Positions 20,840 through 35,042 are shown, counted from the stretch's first letter. The stretch: DNA of 64,000 bases from Ignelater luminosus (GCA_011009095.1 VTPC01000021.1:29239-93238); one strand, 5' to 3'. Numbers and translations are program-made. Notes: generated by a model from the letters alone, not told the origin.

Positions 20840-23800
20840 TGTATTATTTCCGAAACCGAGGAAAAATTAAAACAGTAATTTTTGCAAACTTCTTTTATGA
20901 TGCGTGAAGCAATTTTACACCTTGTATACTAAAGTTTCGCAAATATCTCCGATTAAATATCTTGCAAAAAAGAAGAGAATACATTGAGGAGGGCGCCGAA
21001 ATATGTTTCATCACGCAGGCGCTACAACCCTCAGCTACGGGCCTGTATGCAAGCCATCTTACCTATATTTAGGTAATGAGGATGATGATATTATTTCGTT
21101 AGTTTGGCGAGGTAGGTTCTTGTTGTATCAAGTTCTTTTTTTTATGTAGGGTAAAAGCACCAATCCTCTGCCATCTAAAGAATTTTTGAAGTTCAAATTT
21201 GTTTAAATTTAAAACGAAATAATATTTATCAATTAAACTTTTTGTATAGTTATGCATATTTAAATGATATACATGCTTAATCGTCAAAAGTCATTAAACG
21301 TTTAGTTTTATATGAGAAAAAAATAATTCATTAAAACCGACACTTTGGTCCCGTAATCCGCCGCTAATTACTAAAAATCCGCCGTCACGGTCCTAGTAGC
21401 CGTCCTTTAAGAAACAAAGCTATAAACATCGTATAAACGTGAGGAATGATTATTTCTTAAATGATTACATATGAGTTCTTGGAAGCTTTATTCGGACCAC
21501 CTGTTTGGCAAATTAGATCTGTTTTAGCGATATCTTCGTTACCCGCCAAAAGCATAAAATAATTTAACAATTTTATGCCTTTCTTGCATTTGCTCATAAA
21601 CGATTTATTGAAACGAAAAGAATTTATTTTAAAAAATATCTAAAAATAAGTAATAATTAATAAACAAATAAATTTAATTCCTACTTTCTACATGATACTC
21701 TTTAAAAGTTAATTTTTCACTTAAGTTGGTTGTTTGGACATGTTGACTTCCTAAAATTAGATTTTTTTTTGAAGAAAATAATAACCATCCAATAAATGGT
21801 GAAAAGACTAATAAATGTGGGTGCTAATCAACAAAATTAAATTAAAAAGTCGAGCAACAATAATATAAAATCTCAGTATTGTGGAATATCTACTGCACGA
21901 CAGTAGAAGGCGGCGAGCGGGTGACTAATCGAATCTGTGAATACCGGTACTCTGCCTACCTTATTTTCGACATTTGTTTAATTAAAATCCAGGACTTTTT
22001 GTATTAAATATTAGGAAGGACCATTACTTTAATTTACCAAACAAAAATTTTTACGAAGATGTCCACGAAAATGCGCAAATCTTACCTAGAATGCAACCGT
22101 TTCTCGTTAATAAAAACGCACTCAATGGCAGTCGTAGTAAACACAATCACGTACTGGCAGTAAATAAATGCTAATAATTAACATATAACTTTTATTTACC
22201 GGAATGAATGTAACATAGTACTTAGAATGAAAGATGGTAGATAACACAAAGCTAAAAATCTCCGTTTTTTATGGTGCCATAATTTATTTATAAAACAATA
22301 ATTGATTCGTTGGTGGGCGGCTGGAGCTGGACGTACTTAGGTGTGTTTACCCTACACATCGATATATTCACGAAACCATAATGTATGATCAATTATGACA
22401 CTTTAAATACTAAACAATATGAAAGTGGAAGTCAAATATCTAATATTGATGAAACCCTGTCTTTGATTAATATAATAACTTAAACGATGGCTAGTCCAGA
22501 TGTTTCATAAAAATTGTCAAAGACGTTTACCGATTGACAGTATTAAAAGTTTTGAGAAAAACAAACAAAACTCAAGCAGTTATCCTTCTGACATGGTTAA
22601 CTTATAATATCATGATTTTTTCCAAAGATAACAATGCTAATTGATCTTTAAGGGTATCATGAGTTTGGGTATATCAAACATTGTTTCCTATCCAATTAGA
22701 CTTGGCATTTTATTAAAACGACCTTTATCAAAATGTGTGAAGTCACATAATGTACAGCGATGAATTTGTCTAGTGTTTTAATATGATTGGCAGTTTTTAT
22801 TAATTAAATTTGTTTTGCAGTTAATAGACAATAAGCCATAGAGCAAGCAAATCAGATTTTAACAGTATAAGTTGCCTTTAAATGTAACTAAAACTTGCAG
22901 AACTGTAACAAGATTAAATTTTGATAAAACCATCTAATAAATAATTATAGAGAAATAATACAGCTCGACTTAAGGTCAATGAAAGTTATTTCCGTACTAA
23001 GGTTAATTGTAATTTCTGTAATGGTTATATAACGTTTACTTTTTTATAAAATTCCGTTATGTCACATCAAAGGTGCTTACCTATGGCATTTAACACTTTT
23101 AGTTCCAAGTTAAAATTATTGGCAAAAAATAAACACAGGAAGGATGCCTTAAAGCTTGTCTTGAAATTTAACAACTATTATTGTTTACAGATAGTGTATA
23201 TTTATCTACGAAATTGATAAATTTTAATGCTTTGGAGATAGAGTTTTAACTACAAACAAAACTCTTACACAAGTCTGACTAAATTTCAATATAGAAAACA
23301 GATGAAATCACTTTTAGTTAAATAAGCAAGAAAAAGGTTATGGATGTATTTTCAAAAACATTCTTTCAAAGATGATAAGCTGCAACTAAATTTGAGATTG
23401 TGTTTATGACATTTTAATTAACTTAAGAATCAAGCTAACTTAAAAAAATATGGAGTATAATCTTGTGTCAAAAGAACTGATAAAATTGTTCAGACGTGGG
23501 TAGTCCGGATATAATTTTGTAATAACTTGCTCTTTACAAAAATTAATAACCAAATTTGTTTAAAAGCCATTTTTGAAATCTTAGTCACCTAAATTGATTA
23601 TAATAAAATCCTTACAGAACATTCTATAATTTTCTTTAATGCCATAATCAATGAGATTATTTTGTTTTCAATAACCCATTTTTAAATTGTAAGCTATGTT
23701 CTTGAAAGGTTTGATAGTAATAAAATTCAAAAAAAGCAGTTAACGTCACATTCTTGAAAACGAACAAATGAAACTAAAATGAATAGGGTGAGAAACACGT

Positions 23801-25270
23801 TTGTCGACATTCTGACTGTATTGTAAGCTATTGAATTGTTTAAATAACAATGACGATACAAACTTTACGTATAATAAAATATCACCAAGATTAAGAATAG
23901 TAAACACAATTGAAACAATACAAAAGAACCGCTAGGTACACAACAGTGCACTTACTATCAATCTAATCAAAGATTCTAAACGTAATTATGCAAACATCTA
24001 AATGTAGAATGAGAATTCTTTTATGGATTAACTGCTACATTAGATTAGGAATTTCTGACATAGGACTAAACCAAATAATTCTAAAAACATGTAGAATCGA
24101 CTAATCTAGAAATTCTTAATTTTACTAATTCGTTGGTTTAGTTATTAATATGGACAAAATGTAAAAGATCTTTAATTTTATGTCAGGAGAAAAAAGTCAC
24201 ATATAGTATAGGTATAATTATCGTTCAAATTTTTTACTGTGAGGCCCATAGCATTTACGTTTGTACAGTTCTTCACACTCTTATAGCAAAGTAAATGTTT
24301 ATAAGCGACCGTATGCCTTAAAATTATTCTAGAGGAGACCACAAAATTTTTGGTTACTTTGCTTAAAACACGGAAGCAAGTCAAATCGCAACTAAGCAAA
24401 ACACTAACCAAGCAGGTTTTATATTTCGACTTTAATCATTACATAACAACATCAAATCAAAATCCTTTACTAATCCTTACATAATCAAGACAAACTAGAA
24501 CAGTAATGGGATGATGTATCATAACAATCATACTCAATAGTGTAAAAGATCTTAAATCAAATAATTATTGATTCGAATTAATATTAAATGAATGATCAAA
24601 ATCTCGAAATAATTTTAAACTGAACAGATTTAACCAACACTTATTTTATACCTCTTCAATTACTTCAATGTGTACACCCAACCTGAATAAAAAACAGATC
24701 ATACAGAAAATTACTTGGCTCACCAAAAGAATTGTCGAATTGCGATTCAATTAGCAGTTGTTTAGAAGAGCTCGATAGATATAGATCACATCTAAATGGA
24801 AGGTTTTGTTATATTGTGCAATACTATACGATCAGGTTGTAGGATCTTTCTAATCCAAATAAGGTCTTTTACATCCACTTCATAAGACTTTATGATGCTC
24901 GTCGTACCAAAAGGCATCCTTTGCTATAATGGAATCCAGTTTACTAGCAATTTCTTTGGACAGCTTGTAAAATCGTACAAATGTTCTATTTTGGTTCACA
25001 CCTCGTTATCATTTTAAGGTGAATGCATCAGAAATGGCTTAATCGAGTCGTAGCGACTGACATGTACGATAATAATTACTAGATTTAAGATCAAAAGCTT
25101 GCAGGAACAGGTAGAGTATTCCGTAGGTGTGTTTATAAGAAAACCGGACTTACGCCTGATCAGTTTAGTCTTTGATCGTTGTGTACTTCTATCTGGTGAC
25201 TTCTATTGAAATGAATGTGCGCTCACTGGTAGACAGTCTTTCACTGATGATTGAAGAGAAGTTCTTGTTT
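20840..25270. other. Long AT-rich non-coding region
   Basis: About 4.4 kb with no recognised gene or element. Slightly less AT-rich patches lie at about 21340-21420, 21890-21960 and 22300-22370, with CCG/CGG-containing words but no definable ends. Minus-strand frames at about 24840-25000 are open for short stretches and match nothing I know. Confidence 0.5.
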
Positions 25271-25277
25271 TCTTTAA

Positions 25278-27650
25278 CCCTCATAATATCGGATTTAGTT
25301 TGTAACAGGTGATACCAGCGGGGTCAATAATGACCACAAAGCATTCTGCTAGAATATTTATGAAAAAATATGTTTATTTGATATATGTAGGTAGGTTCAT
25401 ACAAATATTTATTAAACAAATTTGCAAGTCTTATAATACTATACAATTTTAGGAAATTATATTAAAGGATAGTGACAGGATTACGAGTCGTCAGATTTAC
25501 ATTTATAGCAGGTAATTTTTGGTGTACATTACAAACAAATGGATTGCAATTCTGACAACGCTTGGAATATTTTCGGTCCAAATTTCTTGGACCTTTCCAG
25601 CATCTACAACGTTTTAATTTTTGAGTTTCTTGCGGTTGGTTTTGTGATGTCCAGGCTTTTTTGTGCTTCTTCCAGTAACAACTAATTTTTTCCTAGCTGC
25701 ATTAGAAATTTTTGTCGTTTATAACCTTTTTTTATTTTCCAATTTTCGTTTAGGTCACACCATATAATGTAAGCGTTCAGTGCACTAATGTCTATCATGT
25801 TATAAAACACTGTCACAGGCCATCTTCTGGTTTGCCTTTTGACGGTGTACGTTCGGACAAGTTTGTTCATTGTGTCTATACCTGACTTTGTTTTATTGTA
25901 ATCAAGAATCATTTGCGGCTTTTTCTTTTCAGTTTCAGAAATTTGACCACTGTCATGCATAGTCGATAGCAAGGTAACGACTTTCCCTTTTTTGAACAGT
26001 AGGAGGCTAACATGGCTTTGTCTTGATAACCAAATTTTGGTTGAATATACATCTCTCCCACGCGTAGTCACTAATTCCTGGGAGAGTTTTGGTTTATTTT
26101 TTCGAATTGTACCAAGCAATGTTAAATTTTTCTTTTCCATTTTTCTTGCAAGATCAAGGCTTGTAAAAAAATTGTCAGTGGTCACATTTCTCCCTGATGT
26201 TTCCAATCCCTTTGTCATATCTAAAACAACTCTCTTGCCTCGGTTGCGTTCACGCTGGTCTCCTGTTTTACCAATATATCTTTGGCATTTGTAAACAAAT
26301 GAAGTTTGACTGTCGCATGCTGCCCAGATCTTTATACCATACTTTCCTGGTTTAGAAGGTATGAACTGTTTGAAGGGGCACCTACCGCGGAAAGTAAGCA
26401 GCTGCTCGTCAACGGTCAGATTTTCGTAGGGTATGTATGAATCTTGTAATGTGGGTAGCCATAATTCAAAAAAAGCTCTAATGGGCGATAATTTATCTGG
26501 ATCTCGATTTCTTCTTTTGGCTTCTCATGATCAAAACACAGACATTGAGAATTTGTGGTGATTATGCTTCTACTCATCGTTTAGTTGAATATAGAGCGTC
26601 CATCTTCTACATTCCACAAATTAGTAATTTCTTCGTTATGAGATTTGTAAACGCCTGCCAATATCAACAAGCCAACAAATCGGAGAAACTTCTCGTGATC
26701 CAGATTTCTTTATAAATCTCCATGCTTCCGTTGGCCTTCTGCATTGCAATTGTGTCCACATTTCGCTTAGCATATCTGGTAGGTCCTCCTTCTTAATGCA
26801 GAACATTGCGTATTGGTTGTCGCCCCGTTCTTTGTGTTTGTGGCACTACGTACCATTTTTCAAGTTTATTTTCGACCTGCAGTACCACAAAAATGTTTAT
26901 AGTATAACTGAAAATGTGTAGTAGACACTTACATGTAAAAATTAGGTTGATGGTCACCATTATCACTGGATATTAAAGATTCCGCGTCAGACGTATTTCC
27001 GGAGCCGTATTCTGATCGTACTTCAGCACAATCCTCTTCATTGTTGTCACTTGTATTGGCACTAACATCCTCGTCAACTTCACTATCATTACATTCTTCA
27101 AACCACTGTAATAAAATATTTTCCGCACCTTCATCAGTTACGCGAACCGAACTTTTTCTAGCCATAACTATTGCATGAACGAGCAAGAACAATTGGAATT
27201 GTATGAACACAGAGTTCTCAACACATAGGCAAAATCAGGGGAATCACTGGACATGCAGAGAGAAGTAGGAAACTGGGAGATTCCCAGCAAAAACCAATAA
27301 AATTTTATTACTCGCATAGAAACCGGGGTAGCACCGCATGAACAGAAAACACGTTACAAGATCTTTCATTCTGAAGAAACAGTCAGACATGAGAAAATAT
27401 CTAAATAAATGAAAAAATAGTAGAGGCATGATAAAATAGCGTATTTGATAACTGGGGCCACTGAGACGTGTGACTCTTTTATTTTTTAGCAAAATTATAC
27501 AAGCTGCAAAAATTGTGCTCGAGCAAAACTTAGAAAACAATATTTTAGAAAAAGTCAATTCTTTTTTAGAATATTTAGTAAAAAAAATTAATAGAAAAAT
27601 ACCTTCAAATTATGCGTGGGGTCTCTAGTGACCCCATGGTATTATGAGGG
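25278..27650. mobile_element. piggyBac-family transposon, full length, TTAA-flanked
   Basis: The element is exactly flanked by TTAA (25274-25277 and 27651-27654). Its ends are CCCTCATAATA on the left and TATTATGAGGG on the right, with a subterminal GGGTC...GACC repeat near each end (about 25320-25337 and 27618-27635). The 2,373-bp length is typical of an autonomous piggyBac. It carries one transposase gene on the minus strand, broken in its N-terminal half. Exact ends and a mostly open catalytic domain suggest a younger age than the hAT and Tc1 remnants. Confidence 0.92.
25462..27165 (-). pseudogene. piggyBac transposase (DDE_Tnp_1_7 type), N-terminal half broken
   Basis: The N-terminus starts MARKSSVRVTDEGAENIL at 27165 with an acidic Ser/Asp/Glu stretch to about 26940. 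Then come decayed blocks GPTRYAKRN (about 26780) and others with stops and frame changes to about 26520. From about 26520 to 25682 the frame is open: NRDPDKLSPIRAFFELWLP, YENLTVDEQLLTFRGRCPFK, GIKIWAACDSQT, then GRNVTTDNFFTSLDLA, KPQMILDYNKTKSGIDTMNK and RRWPVTVFYNMIDISALNAY. The three catalytic Asp positions of piggyBac fall in TVDEQ, TTDNFF and the KSGIDTMN block. Past a stop at 25682, another frame holds the Cys-rich tail (CRCWKGPR, CQNCNPFVCN), ending at 25462. A GTAAGT near 26930 could mark an intron. Confidence 0.88.
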
Positions 27651-27934
27651 TTAAACAAGTAAAAACGGCTGCATAGCCTGTAAAGAGGATTCTGTTCTTT
27701 CAGATAATGCCTTGAAGCATATAAAGTAATTGCATACATGTCCGAATTTTGCTTTAAATTTCGTCTAGATGCATTAATTTAGCATGAATTTATTATTCTT
27801 AAACGCCTAGTAAAATTCTTGCGTTGTTGAAATTATCCCCCAAGGTTTATTAAAAGATATTTGTTGAAATTTATAGGCTATTTTTCATATTTTATTGCTG
27901 ATACGTACCTTCTAGGGTAAAAGGTACAGGATTG

Positions 27935-28165
27935 TTGCCGCCAAAGACAGACGTCTTTCTTGGGACCCATTCATAGTGTAACTGAAGAGCGAATTACACT
28001 ACAGTTAAATGATTGGGAAACTTTCCACTTGTATTTAGTATGCCTGCATTTGTATTTATTCCCTTTCTAGCGTAAATCGAACTTTACTTAACTTATTCAG
28101 CACGTTTTTTCACCGGGACCCCGCGTCTCGGCCTTGACCGAAGGGGGATTTTGGCATTGAGCTTT
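27935..28165 (+). repeat. Dispersed repeat, copy A
   Basis: This stretch is clearly similar to 51125-51370: shared words include AGAGCGAATTACACTA, CTTTCCACTTGT, TCTAGCGTAAATC, ACTTTACT and CACGTTTTT, in the same order and spacing. Weaker similarity may continue rightwards towards 28.85 kb. It may be the promoter/5' part or LTR of a retroelement; no coding evidence allows a choice. Confidence 0.6.
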
Positions 28166-28169
28166 GAAG

Positions 28170-31100
28170 AAGAAAGGGGGTCGTTTTGGTTGTGTAGTAG
28201 ACACTTTGCAAATTTTGTTTTTGTAGAGAACAATTCTCGTCTTGTGGAAAAACCGTGTGAAAAGTGTTTCCAGGTTTTTAAAAATTACCTTCAACTGTGT
28301 ATATTTGCAAAAGTGTGGAGGTTCTATCCTACAGAACTTTATTGTTTGTTTTGGAGTGGAGCTTTGAGTTCATTATTTAAACCGGCTTTGTCGGGATTGT
28401 ATTTAGAAACGACAGTATTCCGAACTGTGTTGGTAAAACTCCTAGTTCACCGAGACTATCTCGATTTTTTTTGAATATTTGGCGTATGATGATTGAGAAA
28501 TCAATCTTCGTTTAATTTTTTTTTGTTTCTCCTGTACCTGTGATGATGGTGTTATTCAGTAATAACTGTGGACGTTTGTAAAGTATAAAAGACATTTTGT
28601 TTGTGCAACACTTGTTTGCTCGCTGTGAGGCTATTGAATTCAAATATCCATTGCCTCCGTTTCGCGCGAAGCAAGCTAAAAACTTTGCCTGCCGGCCCAC
28701 GTGTCACCGTTACCGCGGCCATGGAATTTTAACATTTTCCAATGCTGATGTTGAAGGAAGCCATCGAGTTAGTGATAAAGTATTGTTTATTTATTGTATT
28801 ATTGTTGTTTTGTGTGGAACTCTTGTTGGGGGAGTTCAGAAACGTTTAAATTAAATGCAGTAATGTCGATGTAGGGTCAGAGCTATCACTTATTAGAATC
28901 TTTGTCGTAATAAGTTATATAATGTAAAGATAATTTAATCCAGGAATATTTCTTTTAATGTTATAAGAGATCTAACTTGACTTTTGGTATTCACTTAGAA
29001 ATTATTTTTTTAGGTTGTTATATTATATTTTGTTTTTTTTTGTAATAAATACTATCAATCACTTTGGCTATTTTGCCACGTAAAGCTATTTATAAATGTT
29101 TTTGTTTGTTTTGCTATAGTCCACTTGAATTTTCTTTTGTTAAAGTAAAACCGTAATTTACCTGTCGTACATTTGTTGTATATAGTATTTAATATCTTGC
29201 AATGAGTTAAATATACCATCGTTACTGTATTTTTGTATTGTTTAATTATGTCTTTTGTTATTAAGTTTACAGGATAAATGATCATTTGTATTTCTCAATT
29301 GTGAACCAGAACTGGAAAAGCTATGATTTAAATTTTGATCTTTCCTTGAAATAATTGTGTTTATGCAGGTAGCGTGACCTGGTGCAGACAAGGACCAATC
29401 TTTCTATTGAATAATTAACTTTATCATTAATGTGTTTAAGATTGAGCTACGGGACTATAACATCTACCAACCTTCTGTACGGGTATTAGGTCTCTTTTCT
29501 GAGTTTTGCCCGTTACACGCAACTGCTAGATAATTTGGCCCTTAAATATCTTGAATATCAGATCTTAAACAAAATTTCATTTTTAATTTACATTGCAAGG
29601 TAAGCGTTATATCGAATAGTAGAGGATTAATTGTGTGAGGTATTTACGAGTTAGTTGGTAGGGTGATGACGTGGTCACCTTTATCACTTAACTTCCTTAA
29701 GTATTTTACATTGTCCGTAGGTATATTTCTGTGTGCATTCGGTTAGTTTTTGCAGTCGAGAAATAAATGAATCTTCATGAACACTAGACGTAAAGCTAGG
29801 CAGGTTGCCGCTGGATGTTTCAATTTCTACTTCCAGGTTTGTATTTCCCACGTTTATTTTTCAACGATAAACTGGGATTCTTGCATAAGGTTAGAGTATG
29901 AGAGGTATTTTGTTTGTGTGAGCTTTATCAGCTGGTGGATGGTGAATTAAATGTTATTAGTTTTTCTAATATGGTTGGCTGGGAATCGTTGTATAGTTGA
30001 CTATATTTTGTTTAGTGGGAAATTCAGTTTAGTTTAGTTTACTTCAACGTCGAGTCAGCAATCCTTGTGGTATAGTAATAGTAGTAGTGTTTATGTTAGC
30101 TAAATAAGCTATTTCACATATACGGATACAAATTACAATAACAAGAAACAAATATTCAAAAATACATTTGCGTTTGTGAGCAGTCACCACACCTAGCCTT
30201 GCATGTTGCTGTTGTCTTGAACTGTGTACCTTTTGGAGCTTGGTCATTATATGTTTGTATACCTCTGAGTAGATGCTCCTTCGATGTATTTTTAGCTGTT
30301 ACATTTTTTTGCTGAACCTCACTAGGGTTGTTGACTTCATCGTTTCGTTCATTCTTTACCTCCCACTAGCATTTTCCGATGACTGGCGAGTACGTCAAGC
30401 ATTGAATATTAAATTGAACCTTTTTGTTGTCTGTAATTGTAATTTTGAATTTCGATTGTATTATTAAATTTCCTTAATACTGCAATTTTATGTATATTCG
30501 GAATTGTTTAGTGGTCTTAGGCACCTTAGTCCTAAAGGGTCGGGTCTTTCGAGTTTACTTGGAGTTGGTCGGTTTTTAGCAGCAAGTGCTACAGTCCTGG
30601 CGGATGGTTAGACTACATTGTGGCTTAGAATGTTTTCAGAGTCTCCTGATACCACAGTTTCAGAATCTCCTCGTATCCCTTGGGTTACCAAGAAAATAAT
30701 CGTAGGCTTTTTCGTGGATTGTAACCACTTCTGACTTCTTTCAAAAGCGTTTTCACCTTGAAATCTTTGTCAGAGGATTACAGCCTTAAATTCCCAGTTC
30801 TGCGTTACAATCGTAGGATGTTCACATTATTATTGTTTATTAAACCTGACGTAGCCCAATCTTCGTGGAAGTTTCATGTAATTCAAAGGAGTTTTTTTTG
30901 TCATAATCTTTATGTGCCAAATTCTCTTTGAAGATGCTTTTCATCAATAACGAAAATTCATTTGCGAAGAACGGTCAAGTCGATAAAAATAATTAAAGCT
31001 ACCCTAATTGTAAGTACTGTGTTAGAGCAAAGAAGGGAGTTCACGCATAAAAGGTGAGCTAGTGTCTCCCCATGTCAAAAATAAAACCAGAAGATAACAG

Positions 31101-32945
31101 GTCTCGTACATGTCAGATTGTCCCATATCTTACTTTTTTTTGGCGTACCGTAATGTACTTGTCGAAACACCAAAATGTCCAGTGTTTTATAAAATGACAA
31201 AGTTTGTCTGCTTTTTTATTCAGTTCGGACTATATTAGTCCATTTAAACAAATGCATTAAGAATCAGATTTCTATTCAGTTATTTCCAACCTCCACACCG
31301 TACCCGGGTCTTCACAGCTAGAATTTCAAAAATAATTTTATATCAACACTTTAGAGAACAAATCCTGAAATCACTGGAAACAACTTCTGCAATGGCAAAA
31401 TTTACTATAGAAAACCTTTGATGAAAAGGTACAAAGACATATTCCCAACGAAATAGCTGTTATGCAAAATATAAAATTCAATACATAGGTTGTTCAATAA
31501 ATTATATTACAAGAAATTATATCAATAAAGTGATATTAAATAATAATGTCACACTCGAGGTGTCCAAATTAGAATGAATTCAATTTAATTATTTTGTTTG
31601 CATGTCAACATCCTTCTATGTATTTTATGACGAAGATAATAAAGAGTTCTTTTTTCTCTGTTTTTTTATGAAACTTTTATTGCATCTAAATGTTATAAAA
31701 TGCACTCATGCAGAAATCTAAATTAATTTCTTTGAATATAATTGCTATCTCCATCAAGGAGAAGTGAAAATCCACACCAAGTCATCTGTTATATTAATTT
31801 TCGACGTCGGCATCCTAAGATGGAAGATGTTTATTTATCAAGAAAATTAACAACATGTGAAATTAGTTTGTACGTTTCAAATTTAATTTCTAGGACTGAA
31901 ATTGAAGTCAAACTAAACTTAATAAAAAAAGATGTTCTGAAAAATGAATTTCTCATCATCATGGTGTAAATTGACATGCTGCTGTTAAATGAACTTGCCA
32001 TATAAAAAATCAAATTAGGAGATATATCTGTCTGTGATGCAGAAAGGTTCGATATTTCATTTGCTTTTTAATAACTTTAGTCTAGTGCGTGATAGGTTAC
32101 ATTCATTTGGAAGCAAAAGTTAAGAGATAACAGCACGTTTGTTGAATTACTGGATATGTTGGGTTATTTATAATCTCCTCGAGTCTGCTTTAAGCTTGCT
32201 GTACTTTTTCGTTTGTTAATATGCCACTACTTGAAATTGTATCACAGTACATGTGTGCAAAAAGGAATTTAATTAATTTTTATACTGCATTGCAGGTACA
32301 TAAAATTATTTATATTCGAAACACACGCTTGCGATAATTAAGTCACGAGTTTTACTAAGAAAATTGCAACAACTATATAGCATCACCTGCAAGGAAATTT
32401 AATAATTTGCAATAAAGAACTTCTTACATTTTAATAACAGTATATTATAAAACATAATTTAACTCTATTAACACAATGTGTTACTGTTTTAGAAATAAAC
32501 ACGATATCTACTCACTGTACGTTACTTTAATATCAGTCTCATACAATATATGTACTTATGAAACTATAAAGCGTGAATATTAACATTGTAAGGTGTTTCT
32601 AAACTTTGCACAATAGATAAGGCTGAAAATGCCGCCCTCCATGATTTATAAAGTTTGTACGCGTTTGTCGTTTTGTAGATTGTAGATTTGGCTGTAGCCT
32701 GAAATGTTATTGAAGTTTCTAACTGAAAGGGATTGTAACAATGAAAACGTAACTAAATGAGTCCGGTATTTTAACAACAATGAAGCTAGCTGAACTCAAT
32801 TATCTAAAGTCCTGATTTCTAATAAATTAGACACACCTGCTATTAAAGTGGGAGTGCTTTATTTAAGTTTAATCATTAAGTTGATAATAATTATACATAA
32901 AATACTCAAGACATTAGTTACCGTTTAAAAGCGTAATACAAGTTG
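28170..32945. other. Region without recognised genes
   Basis: Several open frames of 60-110 codons occur (for example 28151-28474 plus) but none carries a known domain, and 28.1-28.85 kb seems to belong to a dispersed repeat. From about 28.85 kb onward the sequence is AT-rich without clear elements. Around 30480-30620 it is somewhat less AT-rich, again without a recognisable feature. Confidence 0.45.
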
Positions 32946-33123
32946 TACCTAATATAATTGAAGCGGCCAATGCAAGAAGTGGACATGTCCATTTTTTATC
33001 GGAAATGAGTTATTTGTTTGGACATGTTCTTGAATCGTTACTGCATCGTTCTGAGCAAGAACTAGACTTCTGCCGCTAACATAGATCATATACGAGTGCG
33101 ATGTTGGTTGTCTACCTACTAAG

Positions 33124-33144
33124 TACTGTGCAAGAAGTGGACAT
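33124..33144 (+). repeat. Subterminal 21-bp repeat, left copy
   Basis: Identical to 35141-35161 in the same orientation. Its core GCAAGAAGTGGACAT also occurs in both terminal inverted repeats, so the element has four copies. Such subterminal iterations often serve as transposase binding sites; that role is inferred. Confidence 0.7.
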
Positions 33145-33274
33145 GAACTGGTCATGTCCAGTTTTTGCAAAGTATTGTGGGTAGTTGTGTACTGTGTATG
33201 TGACTACAACAGTGTGTTTATGTGAAGTGAAATGTTATTGTTAACCTATTTATTGTGGTATTAAATAGTGCACA

Positions 33275-35042
33275 ATGAGTTCTTAATCAGAATCAGAGGA
33301 GGATCCTTTTGCTGGCAGTGATTCTCAAACAGACCCTGAATATATACCATCAGAAGGCAGTGAAACTGAGGAACCTAACCTCACTTTAAGGGAAGATAAA
33401 GGCAAGAAACGGTTGAGGAAAGAAAAGCAGTGGCAAAGAAATGTGAGGAAGGAACGCAAAACTGCTGGCAAAGAATATGTTAATACTTTGAAACAAGTAG
33501 TACCAGAAAAACAACTAGGAAATGCATGTAACTGCAAAATGAAATGTTTTGTCAGAGTTACAGCTGTATGTAAAAATGCACTGCTTGCTATACACGGAAT
33601 AAAAAAAGGTAGGATCAACAGAATAATCGACCACATGAAACTCAATGTGACTCCTCCGATAGACCGGCGTGGAAAACATAACAATAGGCCAAATCAAGTT
33701 ACTCCTGACATATAAGCTCAGTTAAATGCTCATATAATGAGCTTTCCTAAATATAAATCACACTACAGTAGAACTGATAATTTACAAAAGTATTATCTAT
33801 TACCATTGCTAAATGTTTCTAAAATCCATGCTTTGTACTTAGAAAAGTATGAGCCCGATCAATATAGAATATTACAGGAGAATAGTGACAATGAAAACTT
33901 TAAACCTGTAATAAAATACGAATTCTTTCGGAAATATGTTACAGAAAATTTTAATATTTCATTTGAAAAGCCTAAGTTAGATTCATGTCAGAAATGTGAC
34001 AAACTAATGAACAAACTTTTAAGTGCTGAAACAGAAGAAGAGAAGAGACAGCTCAGGACAGAAAAAGAGTTACATGTTGCCAAAGCAGAAACATTTTATA
34101 AAGATCTCAAGACAAAGACAAAACTGTGTAAAAATAATGATCATGTTGAAGTTATTACATTTGATTTCCAGCAAAATCTTCCGTTACCAGTTGCACCAGG
34201 TGGAGACGTATTTTACAAAATTCAAATGTGGCTGTACAACTTCTGCATTCATGTCGCAAGCACGGGTAAAAGCTACTTCTTTTTGTATGATGAAACGCTT
34301 GCTGGAAAAGGACAAAATGAAGTTATCAGCCTACTTAATTATTTCTTCAACAATATCCTTAGACCTAAGGTTACTGACGTCTACATGTTTTCGGACAACT
34401 GTGCGTCACAAAACAAAAATTATGTCATGACGCAGTATCTTTACAGTCTTATTGAAACTGGTAAATTTAAATTTATCTACCAACGTTTTCCTGAACCGGG
34501 ACACAGTTATCTACCCTGTGATCGCAGCTTCGGAACTATTGAACAAAGAAAACGAAGATACGACAAAATAGACCTGCCAAATGAATACGCCAAAATTATT
34601 ACAGAATCTGGAAAGAAATTTGTGGTTATTCCGGTTCAACAAAAAATTCTTCTGAATTTTAAAGACCACTTTTTACCAATGTTCAAAAAAACTCCAAGCC
34701 GAAAAAATGCAAAGTTTACAATATCCAAATACAGAATCTTTCGTTATGACATTACCAAAATACTAAACATTTTATGTAGTGTGTCAGTATCACTACAGGT
34801 GTATGAAGAATTTGATATAAAAAATAAAAACATCTGTCACCATGCCGAATGATACCACTCTTTTGTATAATGAAAGAAGGAAATTGAAACAAAAAAAGTT
34901 TGAGCATGTAATGACGTTAGCATCTTACTATGTGCCAGTAGCTGATCAATGGTTTTATGAAGATATAAAAAATTATCATAGAGAATTTGCTAATACAGAA
35001 AATCATTCGTCGTGCTCAGAATATGAAGAAAACTACTACTAA
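33275..35042 (+). pseudogene. DUF7869-like transposase candidate with two stops and a late frameshift
   Basis: One frame runs from ATG 33275 to 34852, interrupted only by TAA at codon 4 (33284) and TAA at 33713; a frameshift near 34815-34842 moves the C-terminus to the frame ending 35042. The N-terminus is acidic (SESEEDPFAGSDS), then Lys/Arg-rich, with a CNCKMKC motif. The core has CQKC, FDFQQNLPLPVAPGGDVFY, SYFFLYDE, AGKGQNEVISLLNYF, MFSDNCASQNKNY and PEPGHSYLPCDRSFGTIEQ. The C-terminus has a KYxxL-like KFEHVMTLASYYVP...WFYEDI tail. I recognise the core from an insect/cnidarian family that I recall as DUF7869. The conserved D (FDFQQN), D (SDNC) and D/E (DRSFGTIE) would suit an RNase H-fold DDE enzyme, but that is inference. 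Confidence 0.75.

Noticed and set aside
24700-25020. Minus-strand segment with partly open frames that looked exon-like
   Set aside because: No splice-bounded reading frame and no protein family recognised; stops interrupt it.
25992-26294. 100-codon plus-strand frame
   Set aside because: Antisense shadow of the piggyBac catalytic domain.
28151-28474. 107-codon plus-strand frame
   Set aside because: No recognisable domain, overlaps the dispersed repeat, and has no splice or promoter support.
33325-33684. 119-codon minus-strand frame
   Set aside because: Antisense shadow of the DUF7869-like gene, which has clear conserved blocks on the plus strand.
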